From assembly GCF_903064525.1 (NCBI RefSeq), contig NZ_LR797830.1, positions 2,108,001 to 2,172,000 of the forward strand: a stretch of DNA of 64,000 nucleotides, given 5' to 3'. Positions 55,824-64,000 of this stretch are shown here, one piece after another. Under the pieces are notes generated by a model, which was given only the letters and a program-made list of their open reading frames with translations, was not told the origin of the DNA and searched no databases. This stretch comes from Methylacidimicrobium sp. AP8 (GTDB taxonomy: Bacteria > Verrucomicrobiota > Verrucomicrobiia > Methylacidiphilales > Methylacidiphilaceae). The position numbers and the translations under genes are program-made. Positions within the stretch are counted from its first letter, which is position 1, and each line of letters opens with the position of its first letter.

Positions 55824-57166
55824 ACGCAGGAGGCCGGTCGCCGCCCGGAATCGAGCAGCGCAAGGAACTCGGAGGGAACGCGATGATCGGAATTCCAAGA
55901 AGCCAATAGCGTTTCCACCGAGGGATCGTCAGCTTTTAGGAGACCCCGCTCCTTGGCGAGCCTCACCAAGAGAGGAGGAGCGGGTCGACGCGCGAGCAGA
56001 GCCGCCGCCGCGCGGCACTCGACCACCGTTCCGATGCAGGCAAAGGGCTTGCTCGGCTCTCCGCCCAGAAGGGAAAAAAAGGTCGGCGCCAGCGAGGCAT
56101 CCTCCAGCATGCTCCGGCCGAAGATCCGGTCGATGCGGCTCCTCTCCACGAATGGAGAAAGAATCAACGCGACAAAGAGACATTTCGCGCAGCGGCCGCA
56201 CCAGCTGCGTCCGGGAGAGCTGCAGCTCCGGAACCGTCCGAGCGCCCCGGGGATGCGGGCGAATCGCTCGGCGATCTGCAGCTCGTTCCAAGGACGCAGG
56301 AGGCTAAAGTAACCCACGCTCGGCGTCATCCAGCGGGCGGTGTATTCCGCGAAGTCGCGCTCGAAGGCGAAGCTCTTCGAATATTGATGGTTGATCTCGC
56401 TTCCCGGCACGGTCGGCTCGTCGGCGCTCGCCTCGTTGGAGAGCACGATCCACCGTCTGCCGAGCGTGACGGCTGTCAAGAGGGCCGCAAAAGCCAAGAG
56501 GGCGGAGAAGGGGGTATGGCCGTTCCAAAATCCTTGCCGATTGAGTTCCAAAAGCTGCGGATCGATCGTCCGCCGCGCCAAGGCCGCATGCGAGAGAGGG
56601 AATCCGAATGCCGAAAGGGTGCTCCGCTGCTCCCAGGAGGAATTGAGCAGAAAGGGGGTCAGGTTCTCCTTCTGCGCACGGAGGAGTTCCAGGGTCACAA
56701 AGGAGTCCTTGCCGCCGCCCACCGGCACAAGCGCGCCGTTGCAGCCGCTCCGTTCGAACGGAGCAAAGCACGGCCCCGAGCTTTCGATTTCCACGAACCC
56801 CTCCTCGGTAACGGCGAGCCCGTTGCGAAAGAAGAACTCGCCCAACCCACGGAAGTAGAGCCGCTTCCACCAAGCCACCTGGTCACCCGTCAACCGCCCC
56901 GCCTCGACGCGGATCCGCGGAGGGCAAGCCGCCTTCCAGTAGCTGACGAGCTCGATCAGTCCTAGATGAAAGATCAGGAGGTCGAGCGCCTCCTTGCCGG
57001 GGAGAGGTGGTGCGACCGGAAAGGAGCTGCGCGGACGAAACACCAGGGAGCCGCCCAGGCGGAAGGAAAAGGACACGGAAACCCGGTTGGTATGGAGCCG
57101 GTAGCGGAACCCTTCGTAGCGAAGCTCTCCGAAACGGCGCCAGCCTCCTCCCGACAGCGTCGACAT
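55820..57166 (-). CDS. murL: UDP-MurNAc-L-Ala-L-Glu epimerase MurL
   Basis: A 448-residue protein with an ATP-pyrophosphatase-like PP-loop GALVPVGGGKDSFVTLELLR near residues 145-165, LSNEASADEPTVPGSEINHQYSKS near 245-268, and a CGRCAKCLF cluster near 318. This pattern matches MurL, described in Xanthomonas oryzae, which epimerises the terminal L-Glu of UDP-MurNAc-L-Ala-L-Glu in an ATP-dependent reaction and so replaces glutamate racemase. It overlaps murD by 4 bases. No racemase (MurI) is in the window. Family assignment rests on recalled motifs plus the murD neighbour. Confidence 0.82.
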   Translation of the reverse strand: MSTLSGGGWRRFGELRYEGFRYRLHTNRVSVSFSFRLGGSLVFRPRSSFPVAPPLPGKEALDLLIFHLGLIELVSYWKAACPPRIRVEAGRLTGDQVAWWKRLYFRGLGEFFFRNGLAVTEEGFVEIESSGPCFAPFERSGCNGALVPVGGGKDSFVTLELLRAQKENLTPFLLNSSWEQRSTLSAFGFPLSHAALARRTIDPQLLELNRQGFWNGHTPFSALLAFAALLTAVTLGRRWIVLSNEASADEPTVPGSEINHQYSKSFAFERDFAEYTARWMTPSVGYFSLLRPWNELQIAERFARIPGALGRFRSCSSPGRSWCGRCAKCLFVALILSPFVERSRIDRIFGRSMLEDASLAPTFFSLLGGEPSKPFACIGTVVECRAAAALLARRPAPPLLVRLAKERGLLKADDPSVETLLASWNSDHRVPSEFLALLDSGRRPASCV

Positions 57167-57174
57167 CGATCCGT

Positions 57175-57921
57175 TCAGCCCTCCGCAAAGCTGCGATCGG
57201 CCTTTTCCAGCATCCGGAAGTCACCAATATCGAACCATTTCCCCGCCAGCCGCCAGGAAAAGACGCACTCGCGTCGACAGAGCCATTCGATGAATCGGCC
57301 CGGCTGATCCCGACTTTCTCCGTCCGCGAGGTAGCGACGGAGCCAATCCCAGGTGTCCCCGGGGAAATAGTAGAGGGCGATCGCCGTGAGGGTGCCTTCG
57401 GGCTTCTGCGGCTTCTCCTCGAAGAAGATGATGCGCCCTTCCGCGTCGAGCCGGATGTTGTTGTATCGGCGGATCGCCTCCAAATCGCCTACATCATAAA
57501 CGCCGACGACGGGTTTGCCGAGCTTCCGGCCGTAGGCGACGAACGGACCGAGCGGGGCATCGAAGAGATTATCTCCGGCGATCACTAGAAGGTCTTCGGA
57601 AATCCTCTCGGTCTCGACCACGAAGGCGAGATCCCCGATGGCGCCCAGACGGTCCGCTTCCGAGACGGACCCGTCGTCCACGATCTTGAGAGCGAGCCCG
57701 GGGCGGCTCGCCCGGTACTGCTCCGCCCACGCTCGGAAGGTTTCGGCGAAACGGTGGTTGGTGACGATCAGGCACTCGGGAGGCCCCTCCAGCGCCCGGA
57801 CCCGATCGAGAATGTGTTCGAGGATCGGCCGCCCCGCGATGCGCAGCAACGGTTTGGGCTGGTGCAAGGTTAGCGGGTAAAGACGCGTCGCATACCCTGC
57901 CGCCAGAATCAGCACGCGCAT
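57175..57921 (-). CDS. Sugar-phosphate nucleotidyltransferase
   Basis: A 248-residue nucleotidyltransferase of the RfbA/GlmU-N type, which activates a sugar phosphate with NTP. The signature is LILAAGYATRLYPLTLHQPKPLL (the first 20 residues give LILAAGY then RLYPLT and the PKPLL loop), followed by GRPILEHILDRV, LVIAGDNLFDAPL with the metal-binding Asp, and FFEEKPQKPEGTLTAIALYYF. The C-terminal GKWFDIGDFRML matches glucose-1-phosphate-type enzymes. ATG 57921 (MRVL) is preferred over 57933. It lies 8 bases before murL and 15 bases after ptsI in one leftward string. Substrate unknown. Confidence 0.87.
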   Translation of the reverse strand: MRVLILAAGYATRLYPLTLHQPKPLLRIAGRPILEHILDRVRALEGPPECLIVTNHRFAETFRAWAEQYRASRPGLALKIVDDGSVSEADRLGAIGDLAFVVETERISEDLLVIAGDNLFDAPLGPFVAYGRKLGKPVVGVYDVGDLEAIRRYNNIRLDAEGRIIFFEEKPQKPEGTLTAIALYYFPGDTWDWLRRYLADGESRDQPGRFIEWLCRRECVFSWRLAGKWFDIGDFRMLEKADRSFAEG

Positions 57922-57936
57922 CGTAGCCCCCACAGT

Positions 57937-59691
57937 CTAGTGGACGAGCAGCTCGGGATAAAAGCGCTCGGCCAGCCGGTTCAATTCCTTCAAGACCTCT
58001 GGGGTTTCCTTCCTCAGGAGCGCTACGGCCACCCCCTCGCGCGCCTCCGCGGCGCAGAGGGAGCGAACGGCGGTCTTTATCCGAGGAATGAGAACCGAGC
58101 CCATACTTAGCTCTTCCACGCCAAGCGCAACAAAAAAAGGCAGCAGCACCGGATTGCTGGCCATCTCCCCGCAGATGCTAACCGGCCGACCGTGCTTGCG
58201 CCCTTGGGCGACTACGTCCCGAATCAGGCGCAGCACCGCCGTATGCGGTGACGGGTAGAGGGAGGCGACCCGATCGTTGAGCCGATCGACGGCCAGCGTG
58301 TACTGCTCCAGATCATTGGTTCCGATGCTCAAAAAATCGGCCTCCTCCGCAAACAGATCGGCCATAAGAGCGGCTGCCGGTGTTTCGATCATGGCTCCGC
58401 AAGGCACATTCCCGAGTCGGTGCCCTTCGGCCGCGAGCTCTTGGCGGACCTCCTGCAACAAGGCGCGCGCCCGGCGGAATTCTTCCACGTCGGTCACCAT
58501 GGGGAACATGAGCGAAACATTCCCTTGGTCCGATGCCCGAAGGATCGCCCGCAGCTGGGTGCGAAAGATCTCCTGTCTTTCCAGAGAAAGACGGATTCCG
58601 CGGAACCCGAGAAACGGATTTCTTTCCAGCGACCGGCCGGCGAGCCATGGGAGGAGCTTGTCTCCGCCCACATCGAGGGTGCGGATCACGAGCCGGTTGG
58701 GCTTCGCCGATTCGGCCGCCTCTCGATAGACGGCCAGCTGCTCTTCCTCGGACGGCCCGCGGTCGGAGCGGAGGAAGAGGAACTCGGTTCGATAGAGCCC
58801 GATCCCGTCGGCGTCGTTCTCGCGGATGAGGGGCAGATCTTCCGGAAGCTCCACGTTCGCCGAAACCTGCATTCTTTGCCCGTCGCGCGTGACTGCCGGT
58901 CCTCGCCTTGCCCGCGCCGCCTGCGTCTGGGTGAGGAAGCGCGCATGCTCGGCTCGCGCACGGGCCTTCCTCTCTTCGGTCGGATGGAGGACGGCGATCC
59001 CCGCAAAGCCGTCGACCAGGACCTCCGTTTCCTCATCCAACCGATCGAGAATGCCGTGGGCTCCCACGACGGCGGGGATGTTCAGGGATTGAGCCAATAT
59101 CGCCGCATGGCAGGTCTGACTGCCCTCTTCGGTCACGATGCCCAGGAGCAGGCGGCGATCGAGGGAAATAAGATCGGAGAGGAGCAGCAGGTCGGCAACG
59201 ACGACGCAGCGCTTGTCGATCCCCAAACCCCCCGCCGCACCCTCCCGCAGGTTCCGGAGCACCCGCTTGCCCACGTCGCGGACGTCGAGGGCCCTCTCCC
59301 GCAGGTAGACGTCATCGATGCGCTCCATTTGGTCGACGAACGAACGAATCACGTCCTGATAAACGGCCTCGACACAGATCTTCTCCGATTCGAGCCGCCT
59401 TTTGACCGCATCGAGGATCGTAGGATCATCCACGGCCAGCAGATGCGCTTCAAAAAGCGAGTCGCTCGCCTGCGACCAGGAGCGGACGAGTTCTTCCTTG
59501 GCCTGCAAGAGCTCCTGCCGGGTTTTCAGCAACGCAAGCTCGAGCCTCTCGAGTTCCTTCGGTATCTGCTCCGCAGCGACGGGTCGCCGGCGGACGGCGG
59601 CAAAATCTCCGCGGATCGCGAACGCGGGTCCGATTCCCACTCCCGGTGCGGCCGATACCCCCGCAAAACATTCTTCGGCTTTACCGCTCAT
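57937..59691 (-). CDS. ptsI: PTS enzyme I (phosphoenolpyruvate-protein phosphotransferase)
   Basis: A 584-residue enzyme that takes phosphate from PEP and passes it to HPr. The phosphorylated His lies in GIVTEEGSQTCHAAILAQSLNIPAVVG, where the family usually has TSHAAI; the Ser-to-Cys change next to the His is unusual. The PEP-binding domain has GLYRTEFLFL, LDVGGDKLLPWLAG, NPFLGFRGIRLSLER, MFPMVTDVEEFRRA and DFLSIGTNDLEQYTLAVDR, with the catalytic Cys in PVSICGEMASNP. It is 150 bases downstream of ptsH. No sugar-specific enzyme II is in the window. Confidence 0.94.
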   Translation of the reverse strand: MSGKAEECFAGVSAAPGVGIGPAFAIRGDFAAVRRRPVAAEQIPKELERLELALLKTRQELLQAKEELVRSWSQASDSLFEAHLLAVDDPTILDAVKRRLESEKICVEAVYQDVIRSFVDQMERIDDVYLRERALDVRDVGKRVLRNLREGAAGGLGIDKRCVVVADLLLLSDLISLDRRLLLGIVTEEGSQTCHAAILAQSLNIPAVVGAHGILDRLDEETEVLVDGFAGIAVLHPTEERKARARAEHARFLTQTQAARARRGPAVTRDGQRMQVSANVELPEDLPLIRENDADGIGLYRTEFLFLRSDRGPSEEEQLAVYREAAESAKPNRLVIRTLDVGGDKLLPWLAGRSLERNPFLGFRGIRLSLERQEIFRTQLRAILRASDQGNVSLMFPMVTDVEEFRRARALLQEVRQELAAEGHRLGNVPCGAMIETPAAALMADLFAEEADFLSIGTNDLEQYTLAVDRLNDRVASLYPSPHTAVLRLIRDVVAQGRKHGRPVSICGEMASNPVLLPFFVALGVEELSMGSVLIPRIKTAVRSLCAAEAREGVAVALLRKETPEVLKELNRLAERFYPELLVH

Positions 59692-59841
59692 GAAGGGAAC
59701 CCGGCCTGCCTATCCTATACTCTGAGCAGCGTTCTGCCGCCGCCAGCCCCGACAGGGATGCGACCATCCCTGGCAGGAAACGTTCATCCGCAGCAGGCGT
59801 AGGGAAGAAACGCGGCTTGTTGCGATGGAGAAACCGGTGGG

Positions 59842-60165
59842 CTAAGTGTCTTGATCAAAATTTCTCTGCACCAGATTGCACAACGCCGCTACCGCAGCGG
59901 CAGCATCGGGCCCCTTGGCGGAAATCTTTAAGCGGGACCCTTGATTGGCGGCGAGGATCATGATCCCCATGATGCTCTTGCCGTTGACCGCCTCCCCTTC
60001 CTTTTCGACCTGGACGTTCGAAACGAAGCGGTTGGCGACCTTGACGAACATGGCCGCAGGACGAGCGTGAAGTCCAAGCTTGTTGCAGATCACGACCTCC
60101 GCCTCGGCTTCCTCCACTCCCGCTTGCTTTTCTCCGCTTGCGTTGTCGGCAACCGATTTCTCCAT
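59842..60165 (-). CDS. ptsH: Phosphocarrier protein HPr
   Basis: A 107-residue HPr. The enzyme-I phosphorylation site is the His in NKLGLHARPAAMFVKVANRF; the HprK site is the Ser in VNGKSIMGIMILAANQGSRL. About 20 extra N-terminal residues rich in Glu and Ala precede the fold; a later start is possible but no better ribosome site is seen. Having both phosphosites and hprK next to it indicates a Ser-phosphorylation control loop. It overlaps no neighbour and is 8 bases after hprK. Confidence 0.95.
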   Translation of the reverse strand: MEKSVADNASGEKQAGVEEAEAEVVICNKLGLHARPAAMFVKVANRFVSNVQVEKEGEAVNGKSIMGIMILAANQGSRLKISAKGPDAAAAVAALCNLVQRNFDQDT

Positions 60166-60173
60166 GGCGCTCG

Positions 60174-61139
60174 CTATTGCCTTCTCTTGGTGAGTTTCGT
60201 CAGCTTCTGGTTGAATTCCTGCGCGGCATTATGCCCCATCGCTCGAAGCTTTTGATCGACGGCCGCCACCTCGACCAAGGTAGCCAAATCTCTGCCCGGA
60301 CGAACCGGAATAGTAACATGAGGAACCCGGATATTCAAGATCTCGTACTCGTCCTGATCGAGCCCGACCCGCTCGATCTCCTCGTCCCGCTCCCATTCGC
60401 GCAAGGTGACTACTAAGTCGACCCGTTTTTCGATGCGAATCGCGCGCAAGCCGAACAAGCTGGTGACGTCGACGATGCCGATCCCCCGAACCTCCATGTA
60501 AAAGCGGCTGATGTCGGGCGCGCGCGCCACCAGCTCCCTCCCTTCCAAGCAAAAGATGGTCGTGATATCGTCCGCGACCAAGGAGTAGCCCCGAGCCAAA
60601 AGGGAGAGGACGCACTCGCTCTTCCCGACCCCGCTCGCACCCTTGAGCAGCACGCCGATTCCCTGGATATCGACCATGCTCCCCTGCTCGTTGACCCGAG
60701 GAGCGAAATCCATTTCCAGACAGATCGTCACCGTGTTGATCAGCCGCATGGTGTGCAAGCGCGAAAGGAAGAGCGGCGTGCCGGTCTGCTCGGCTTCCTC
60801 GATGAGAAAATCGGGCGGGACAATCCCGCGGGAGACGATCAGGCAGGGAATCTTGCGCAGGAAAATGGCCCGAACCCTCGCGCGGGCTTCCTCGGCATCC
60901 AGGCTCCGGAGGTAGGAAGTCTCCCCGGCGCCGATGATCTGCACTCTCTGCCAAGCGAAATTCTTCAAATACCCTGCAAGCTGGAGTCCCGGTCGGTTTA
61001 CGGATCCTTCCAGGATCATCCGCCCCAAGCCCGACCGGCCGGCGACAAGCTTTCCTTGCAGCGCCGCACCGTGCTGCTCAAAAAACTCTCCGGCCGTAAC
61101 TCTCGGTACCGAGCCGGTCGTATTTCTGGTCCGCGTCAT
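60174..61139 (-). CDS. hprK: HPr kinase/phosphorylase
   Basis: A 321-residue bifunctional enzyme that phosphorylates or dephosphorylates the regulatory Ser of HPr. Walker A is GVLLKGASGVGKSECVLSLL near residue 160; the HprK signature EVRGIGIVDVTSLFGLRAIR follows, and the N-terminal domain has GRGIVPP-type SRGIVPPDFLIEEAEQTGTPLF. The C-terminal end VDQKLRAMGHNAAQEFNQKL is family-typical. It sits between pabB (4-base overlap) and ptsH. Confidence 0.95.
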   Translation of the reverse strand: MTRTRNTTGSVPRVTAGEFFEQHGAALQGKLVAGRSGLGRMILEGSVNRPGLQLAGYLKNFAWQRVQIIGAGETSYLRSLDAEEARARVRAIFLRKIPCLIVSRGIVPPDFLIEEAEQTGTPLFLSRLHTMRLINTVTICLEMDFAPRVNEQGSMVDIQGIGVLLKGASGVGKSECVLSLLARGYSLVADDITTIFCLEGRELVARAPDISRFYMEVRGIGIVDVTSLFGLRAIRIEKRVDLVVTLREWERDEEIERVGLDQDEYEILNIRVPHVTIPVRPGRDLATLVEVAAVDQKLRAMGHNAAQEFNQKLTKLTKRRQ

Positions 61140-62281
61140 CCCCGTACCGCCGTCCCTCCCGTCACGTACAAGCGAAGCGCTTCCTCCCCGGCTTTTGCTT
61201 TCAGGCAGGTCTCCTCGTATTCCGCTTCCGGGTTCGAATCAATCGTAATCCCGCTGCCGACCGCAAGAGAAACGCTTTCGGAGCTCACTTCCAACGAGCG
61301 GATCGTCATGGTGAAGGCCGCCTCTCCGGTAAAAGCGATGTATCCGAAAATGCCCGTGTAAAGTCCGCGCGGTTCCGGCTCGAGCTGCGAGAGGATCTCG
61401 GCGGCGCGCCGCTTGGGAGCGCCGGTGATCGATCCGCCGGGCAGGCAAGCAAAGAGCGCGGTGACCGGATCGACTTCGGGCCGCAGCAGCCCGTGCACCG
61501 AAGAATACAGGTGCCAAAGACGGGCGTGGCGCGCTATTGCCGCAAACCGCGCGACGCGCACCGTCCCGAAACGGCAGATCCGCCCAAGATCGTTTCTCTC
61601 GACATCGGTCACCATCAAAAGCTCGGCCCGCTCCTTGGGGTTTTCCCGCAGGGCGACCGGAGAACCGGCTTGGGCCCCCGCGGGACGGGCCAGCGTTCCC
61701 TTGATCGGCCGTGTTTCGATGCGCCTGCCCCGGATCCGGAGGAAAAGCTCCGGAGAAGCGGCGAGCAGCCACCCGCTTTCGGTCTTGAGAAAGCCCCGGC
61801 CCGCAGGACGATCCTGCGCGAGCAAGCACTCCCAGAGGCGGAAAGGATCGGCGGAAAGCTCCCATCGGAGCCGGCGGGCGAGGTTGACCACGTAGATGTC
61901 TCCCGACCGGATATACTCCTGCGCCTGCCGGACCATGGCCACGAAGCGCTCCCGCCCGGTTCGCGAGAAGGCGGGCGGAAGCCGGCGAGGGGGGGGCGGT
62001 CTCTTGGGACGCCTCCGCAGCCAGGACTGCTCCTGCCAGGGAGCAGGACTCCGCCGCCACCTCCGGTAGATGCCGAACCGAAAGTCGCCAGCGAAAGAGA
62101 CCGAGCCCATCAGCCCGCCGGCGCTGGCGGTCGGATCGCTGCCCGCATGTGCCAGATAGGCCGCGCGCAGCCGCTCCCACTCTTCGCGCGTGCCCCGAAC
62201 GATTTCGATCGGCTCCTCCGCGAGGAGATATCCGCCTCGTCCCCAAAGGGGAACGAAGCTATACTCGGTCTCCGTGCTCAT
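61136..62281 (-). CDS. pabB: Aminodeoxychorismate synthase component I (PabB-type)
   Basis: A 381-residue chorismate-using enzyme of the anthranilate/PabB group. Catalytic-domain landmarks are YIRSGDIYVVNLARRL, LLAASPELFLRIRGRRIETRPIKGTLAR, ELLMVTDVERNDLGRIC, CLPGGSITGAPKRRAAEILSQLE and SGITIDSNPEAEYEETCLKA. The PIKGT motif, where PabB carries the Lys and TrpE differs, supports PabB. The N-terminal part is shorter than in TrpE. ATG 62281 is used; the longer frame reaches into marC. It makes p-aminobenzoate precursor for folate and fits folE2 in the window. Confidence 0.88.
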   Translation of the reverse strand: MSTETEYSFVPLWGRGGYLLAEEPIEIVRGTREEWERLRAAYLAHAGSDPTASAGGLMGSVSFAGDFRFGIYRRWRRSPAPWQEQSWLRRRPKRPPPPRRLPPAFSRTGRERFVAMVRQAQEYIRSGDIYVVNLARRLRWELSADPFRLWECLLAQDRPAGRGFLKTESGWLLAASPELFLRIRGRRIETRPIKGTLARPAGAQAGSPVALRENPKERAELLMVTDVERNDLGRICRFGTVRVARFAAIARHARLWHLYSSVHGLLRPEVDPVTALFACLPGGSITGAPKRRAAEILSQLEPEPRGLYTGIFGYIAFTGEAAFTMTIRSLEVSSESVSLAVGSGITIDSNPEAEYEETCLKAKAGEEALRLYVTGGTAVRG

Positions 62282-62312
62282 GGCTCGCGGCTGCCAGTGC
62301 CAGAGGCAAGGC

Positions 62313-62954
62313 TTACCAACGGGTATGGACGGCCGCGGCTCCGTTTGCCGCCTGGAGAGTGGCCAGCCCCTGCGCCACGATCTCCACGGCAAGAGAGGCG
62401 AGGATCAGACCTGTTGCTTGGATGAGCAGAGCCATGCCCCCTTTTCCGAGCAGCCGGGCAATCCGGGAACTGCCGACTAGGATAAGATAGGTGAACAACA
62501 AGATGCCGAGCAATAGGCCCATATCGATCATCTGGACGTGGATCGGATACACATTGTTGTCGGTCAGCAGGACGGCCGCCAGGATGGCCTCGGGGCTTGC
62601 GATCAGCGGCATCGCCAAGGGGAAAATCGCCGGATCCTCCCCTCTAGCCGCCTTCGCCTCTTGCTGGTGCCCGAAGATCATCTGCAGGGCAAACAAAAAA
62701 AGGATCGATCCGCCCGCTACCTGAAAGGAGGCGATGCGCACGTGCATCGCCTCGAGCAGTACCTGGCCAAGAAAGACCGAGCTGCCCAAGACCAGCGCGG
62801 CATAGAGAACCGCCCGCCGGGCTATCGTCCTCCTTTCGGCATCGGAAAGGCCCGCGGTGAGATGAAAAAAAAAGCCCAAGACTCCCACAGGGTTGATCGT
62901 GGCAAAGAAGATCAAGGAATCTTGCCCGATTTTCTGCGCGATCATCCCCGCCAT
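62313..62954 (-). CDS. MarC/UPF0056-family membrane protein
   Basis: A 213-residue protein with about six membrane helices. MarC-family blocks are SLIFFATINPVGVLGFFFHLT near the N-terminus, VAGGSILFLFALQMIFG, and FPLAMPLIASPEAILAAVLL, the conserved PL-x-PLIASP-type motif. The function of the family is unknown; an old link to multiple antibiotic resistance was not upheld. ATG 62954 has AGGAG 7 bases upstream. It is the first gene of the leftward string leading to pabB, 31 bases away. Confidence 0.88.
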   Translation of the reverse strand: MAGMIAQKIGQDSLIFFATINPVGVLGFFFHLTAGLSDAERRTIARRAVLYAALVLGSSVFLGQVLLEAMHVRIASFQVAGGSILFLFALQMIFGHQQEAKAARGEDPAIFPLAMPLIASPEAILAAVLLTDNNVYPIHVQMIDMGLLLGILLFTYLILVGSSRIARLLGKGGMALLIQATGLILASLAVEIVAQGLATLQAANGAAAVHTRW

Positions 62955-63056
62955 CAATTTCTCCTGCCGGCTCTCACTTTCGCTGTCGCCGCCACGCCGC
63001 GCAAGGCGCAAATCAATGACTTGTCAAAGACGGAGCCCTGGGCATCAATAGGTGGA

Positions 63057-63437
63057 ATGCCGCCTAAGAAAGCCGTCGTCCCCCGCCGGCTCCCCGCTGC
63101 GATCGGCCCCTATTCGCCGGGAATCACCATCGGAGAGCTCTGCTTCGTCTCCGGCCAACTTCCGCTGCCTCCGGACGGCGGGCCGCTGCCCGAAACGATC
63201 GAACGGCAGACCGAGCAGGCGATCCGCAACTTGGAGGCCGTGCTCGCGGAGGAGGGATTGGGCCTGGCGGATGTCGTCAAGGTCTCGGTCTTCTTGACCG
63301 ATCTCGACGACTTCGCCGCCATGAACGGGATCTATGCGCAACGCTTTCCGGCCCCACGGCCCGCCCGCACGGTCGTCGAGGTCAGCCGCCTTCCGCAGGG
63401 CAGCCGGATCGAAATCGAAGCGATCGCGCACCGCTAA
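63057..63437 (+). CDS. ridA: RidA-family reactive intermediate deaminase
   Basis: A 126-residue protein of the RidA/YjgF/UK114 family, which hydrolyses enamine/imine intermediates from PLP enzymes. Evidence: PAAIGPYSPGITIGELCFVSGQLPL, EQAIRNLEAVLAEEGLGLADVVKVSVFLTDLDDFAAMN, and the catalytic Arg in PARTVVEVSRLPQGSRIEIEAIA. ATG 63057 is preceded by TAGGTGG. It faces away from marC, with about 100 bp between, and is followed 5 bases later by pyrE. Confidence 0.94.
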   Translation: MPPKKAVVPRRLPAAIGPYSPGITIGELCFVSGQLPLPPDGGPLPETIERQTEQAIRNLEAVLAEEGLGLADVVKVSVFLTDLDDFAAMNGIYAQRFPAPRPARTVVEVSRLPQGSRIEIEAIAHR

Positions 63438-63442
63438 CTGCC

Positions 63443-63988
63443 ATGGACCTGCTCGAGCAGCTGCGCGCCACCGGCGCGCTCCTGGAAGGCCACTTCGTCC
63501 TCCGCTCCGGCTTGCACAGCCGGCAATTCCTCCAGTGTGCGCTCCTCCTGCAGCACGCCCGGCTGGCTTCGGAAGTCTGCGGATCGCTTGCCGACCGCGT
63601 CCGGGACCTCCCTTTTCCCACCGTGATCTCCACGGCGCTGGGGGGTATCCCCGTCGGGCAGGAGCTAGCCCGTCAGCTTGACCGCCGCCACATCTATACG
63701 GAAAAGGAAGGGGATCGGCTCTTCCTGAAACGATTTACGGTCGCCCGAGGCGAAGGGCTCCTCATCGCCGAAGATGTGGTGACCACAGGAGGAGCGATCC
63801 GGGAGGTCATGGCCGCCGCCCGGAGCGCGGGCGGGCGGATCGTCGGAATCGCCTGCCTGGTCGACCGGAGCCCGAAACCGATCGATTTCGGCGTCCCCTT
63901 GATTTCGCTCCTCCGGCTGCCGATCGAGGTCTTCCCGCCGGATCGGCTGCCCGAGGATCTCCGAGACATTCCCGCAGTTCGCCCATAG
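63443..63988 (+). CDS. pyrE: Orotate phosphoribosyltransferase
   Basis: A 181-residue enzyme making OMP from orotate and PRPP in pyrimidine synthesis. Evidence: GHFVLRSGLHSRQFLQCALLLQ near the N-terminus, VISTALGGIPVGQELARQL, RFTVARGEGLLIAEDVVTTGGAIREVM with the PRPP-binding motif near 110-122, and a short C-terminus. It is 5 bases after ridA and probably shares its transcript. The gene is complete and ends 12 bases before the window edge. Confidence 0.92.
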   Translation: MDLLEQLRATGALLEGHFVLRSGLHSRQFLQCALLLQHARLASEVCGSLADRVRDLPFPTVISTALGGIPVGQELARQLDRRHIYTEKEGDRLFLKRFTVARGEGLLIAEDVVTTGGAIREVMAAARSAGGRIVGIACLVDRSPKPIDFGVPLISLLRLPIEVFPPDRLPEDLRDIPAVRP

Positions 63989-64000
63989 CGGAGATTTTCT

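Noticed and set aside
62538-63056. Long N-terminal extension of RidA
   Set aside because: It is the antisense of marC. RidA proteins are about 125-130 residues, matching the start at 63057.

Overview
The window is about 64 kb of GC-rich DNA with two parts. Roughly 1-11,600 is accessory DNA. The rest, 11,800-64,000, is a densely packed bacterial chromosome of housekeeping genes. The housekeeping set is HPr kinase with HPr and enzyme I, McsB with ClpC, a MurD/MurL pair, sucAB-lpd, type 2 GTP cyclohydrolase and ThiC behind a TPP riboswitch. This set and the codon usage fit a member of the Verrucomicrobiota, possibly close to the acidophilic methanotrophs (Methylacidiphilaceae). The phylum-level call is an inference from gene content; no marker here proves it.

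Accessory region (1-11,600). It reads like a mobilizable plasmid or integrative element that has been cut up by insertion sequences. In order it holds: the end of an RSF1010-type repA; repC; three 22-bp iterons; an IS4/IS1634-like element whose transposase is broken by frameshifts; an intact ISL3-family element (3522-4933) with terminal inverted repeats and a perfect 8-bp target duplication; an array in which GCGA recurs exactly every 10 bp; an RP4-like oriT; a TraJ/MobB-type relaxosome gene with no relaxase after it; and a serine recombinase. Next comes a tightly packed operon encoding an N6-adenine methyltransferase, a PaeR7I-like (XhoI-specificity) endonuclease and a PHP-domain/SMC-like ATPase. 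The ATPase is the least understood gene and may be a defence or repair partner of the restriction system. AT-rich DNA near 11,600-11,690 looks like the right edge of the element.

Chromosomal region. 11,800-18,800 holds a Met/His-rich exported protein, hisD, the protein-arginine kinase McsB with the unfoldase ClpC, and panE running convergently. 18,400-23,300 is an RND efflux pump operon. 23,500-28,000 holds a small membrane protein, a glutamate-receptor-like potassium channel, a repeat protein built from HNR-type DNA-binding repeats, a family 9 glycosyltransferase and cysK. 28,000-30,800 holds a possible structured RNA, a short primary-type sigma factor coupled to apt, a DUF486 protein and an exported protein. 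30,800-38,400 is a leftward cluster hisS-aspS-pyk-SDR-dcd-rlmN with an HU/IHF gene. 38,700-45,700 runs rightward: metG, sppA, a CPBP protease, thiL, tsaE, tsaB and alr. 45,700-51,100 is the 2-oxoglutarate dehydrogenase operon sucA-sucB-lpd. 51,200-54,300 is thiC with its riboswitch, then folE2.

The last stretch has tRNA-Lys overlapping the 3' end of murD. Upstream of murD lies a leftward cluster marC-pabB-hprK-ptsH-ptsI-nucleotidyltransferase-murL-murD. It joins a regulatory phosphotransferase chain, with no sugar permease in view, to cell-wall precursor synthesis. MurL beside MurD suggests D-glutamate enters peptidoglycan by adding L-Glu and then epimerising it. ridA and pyrE close the window.
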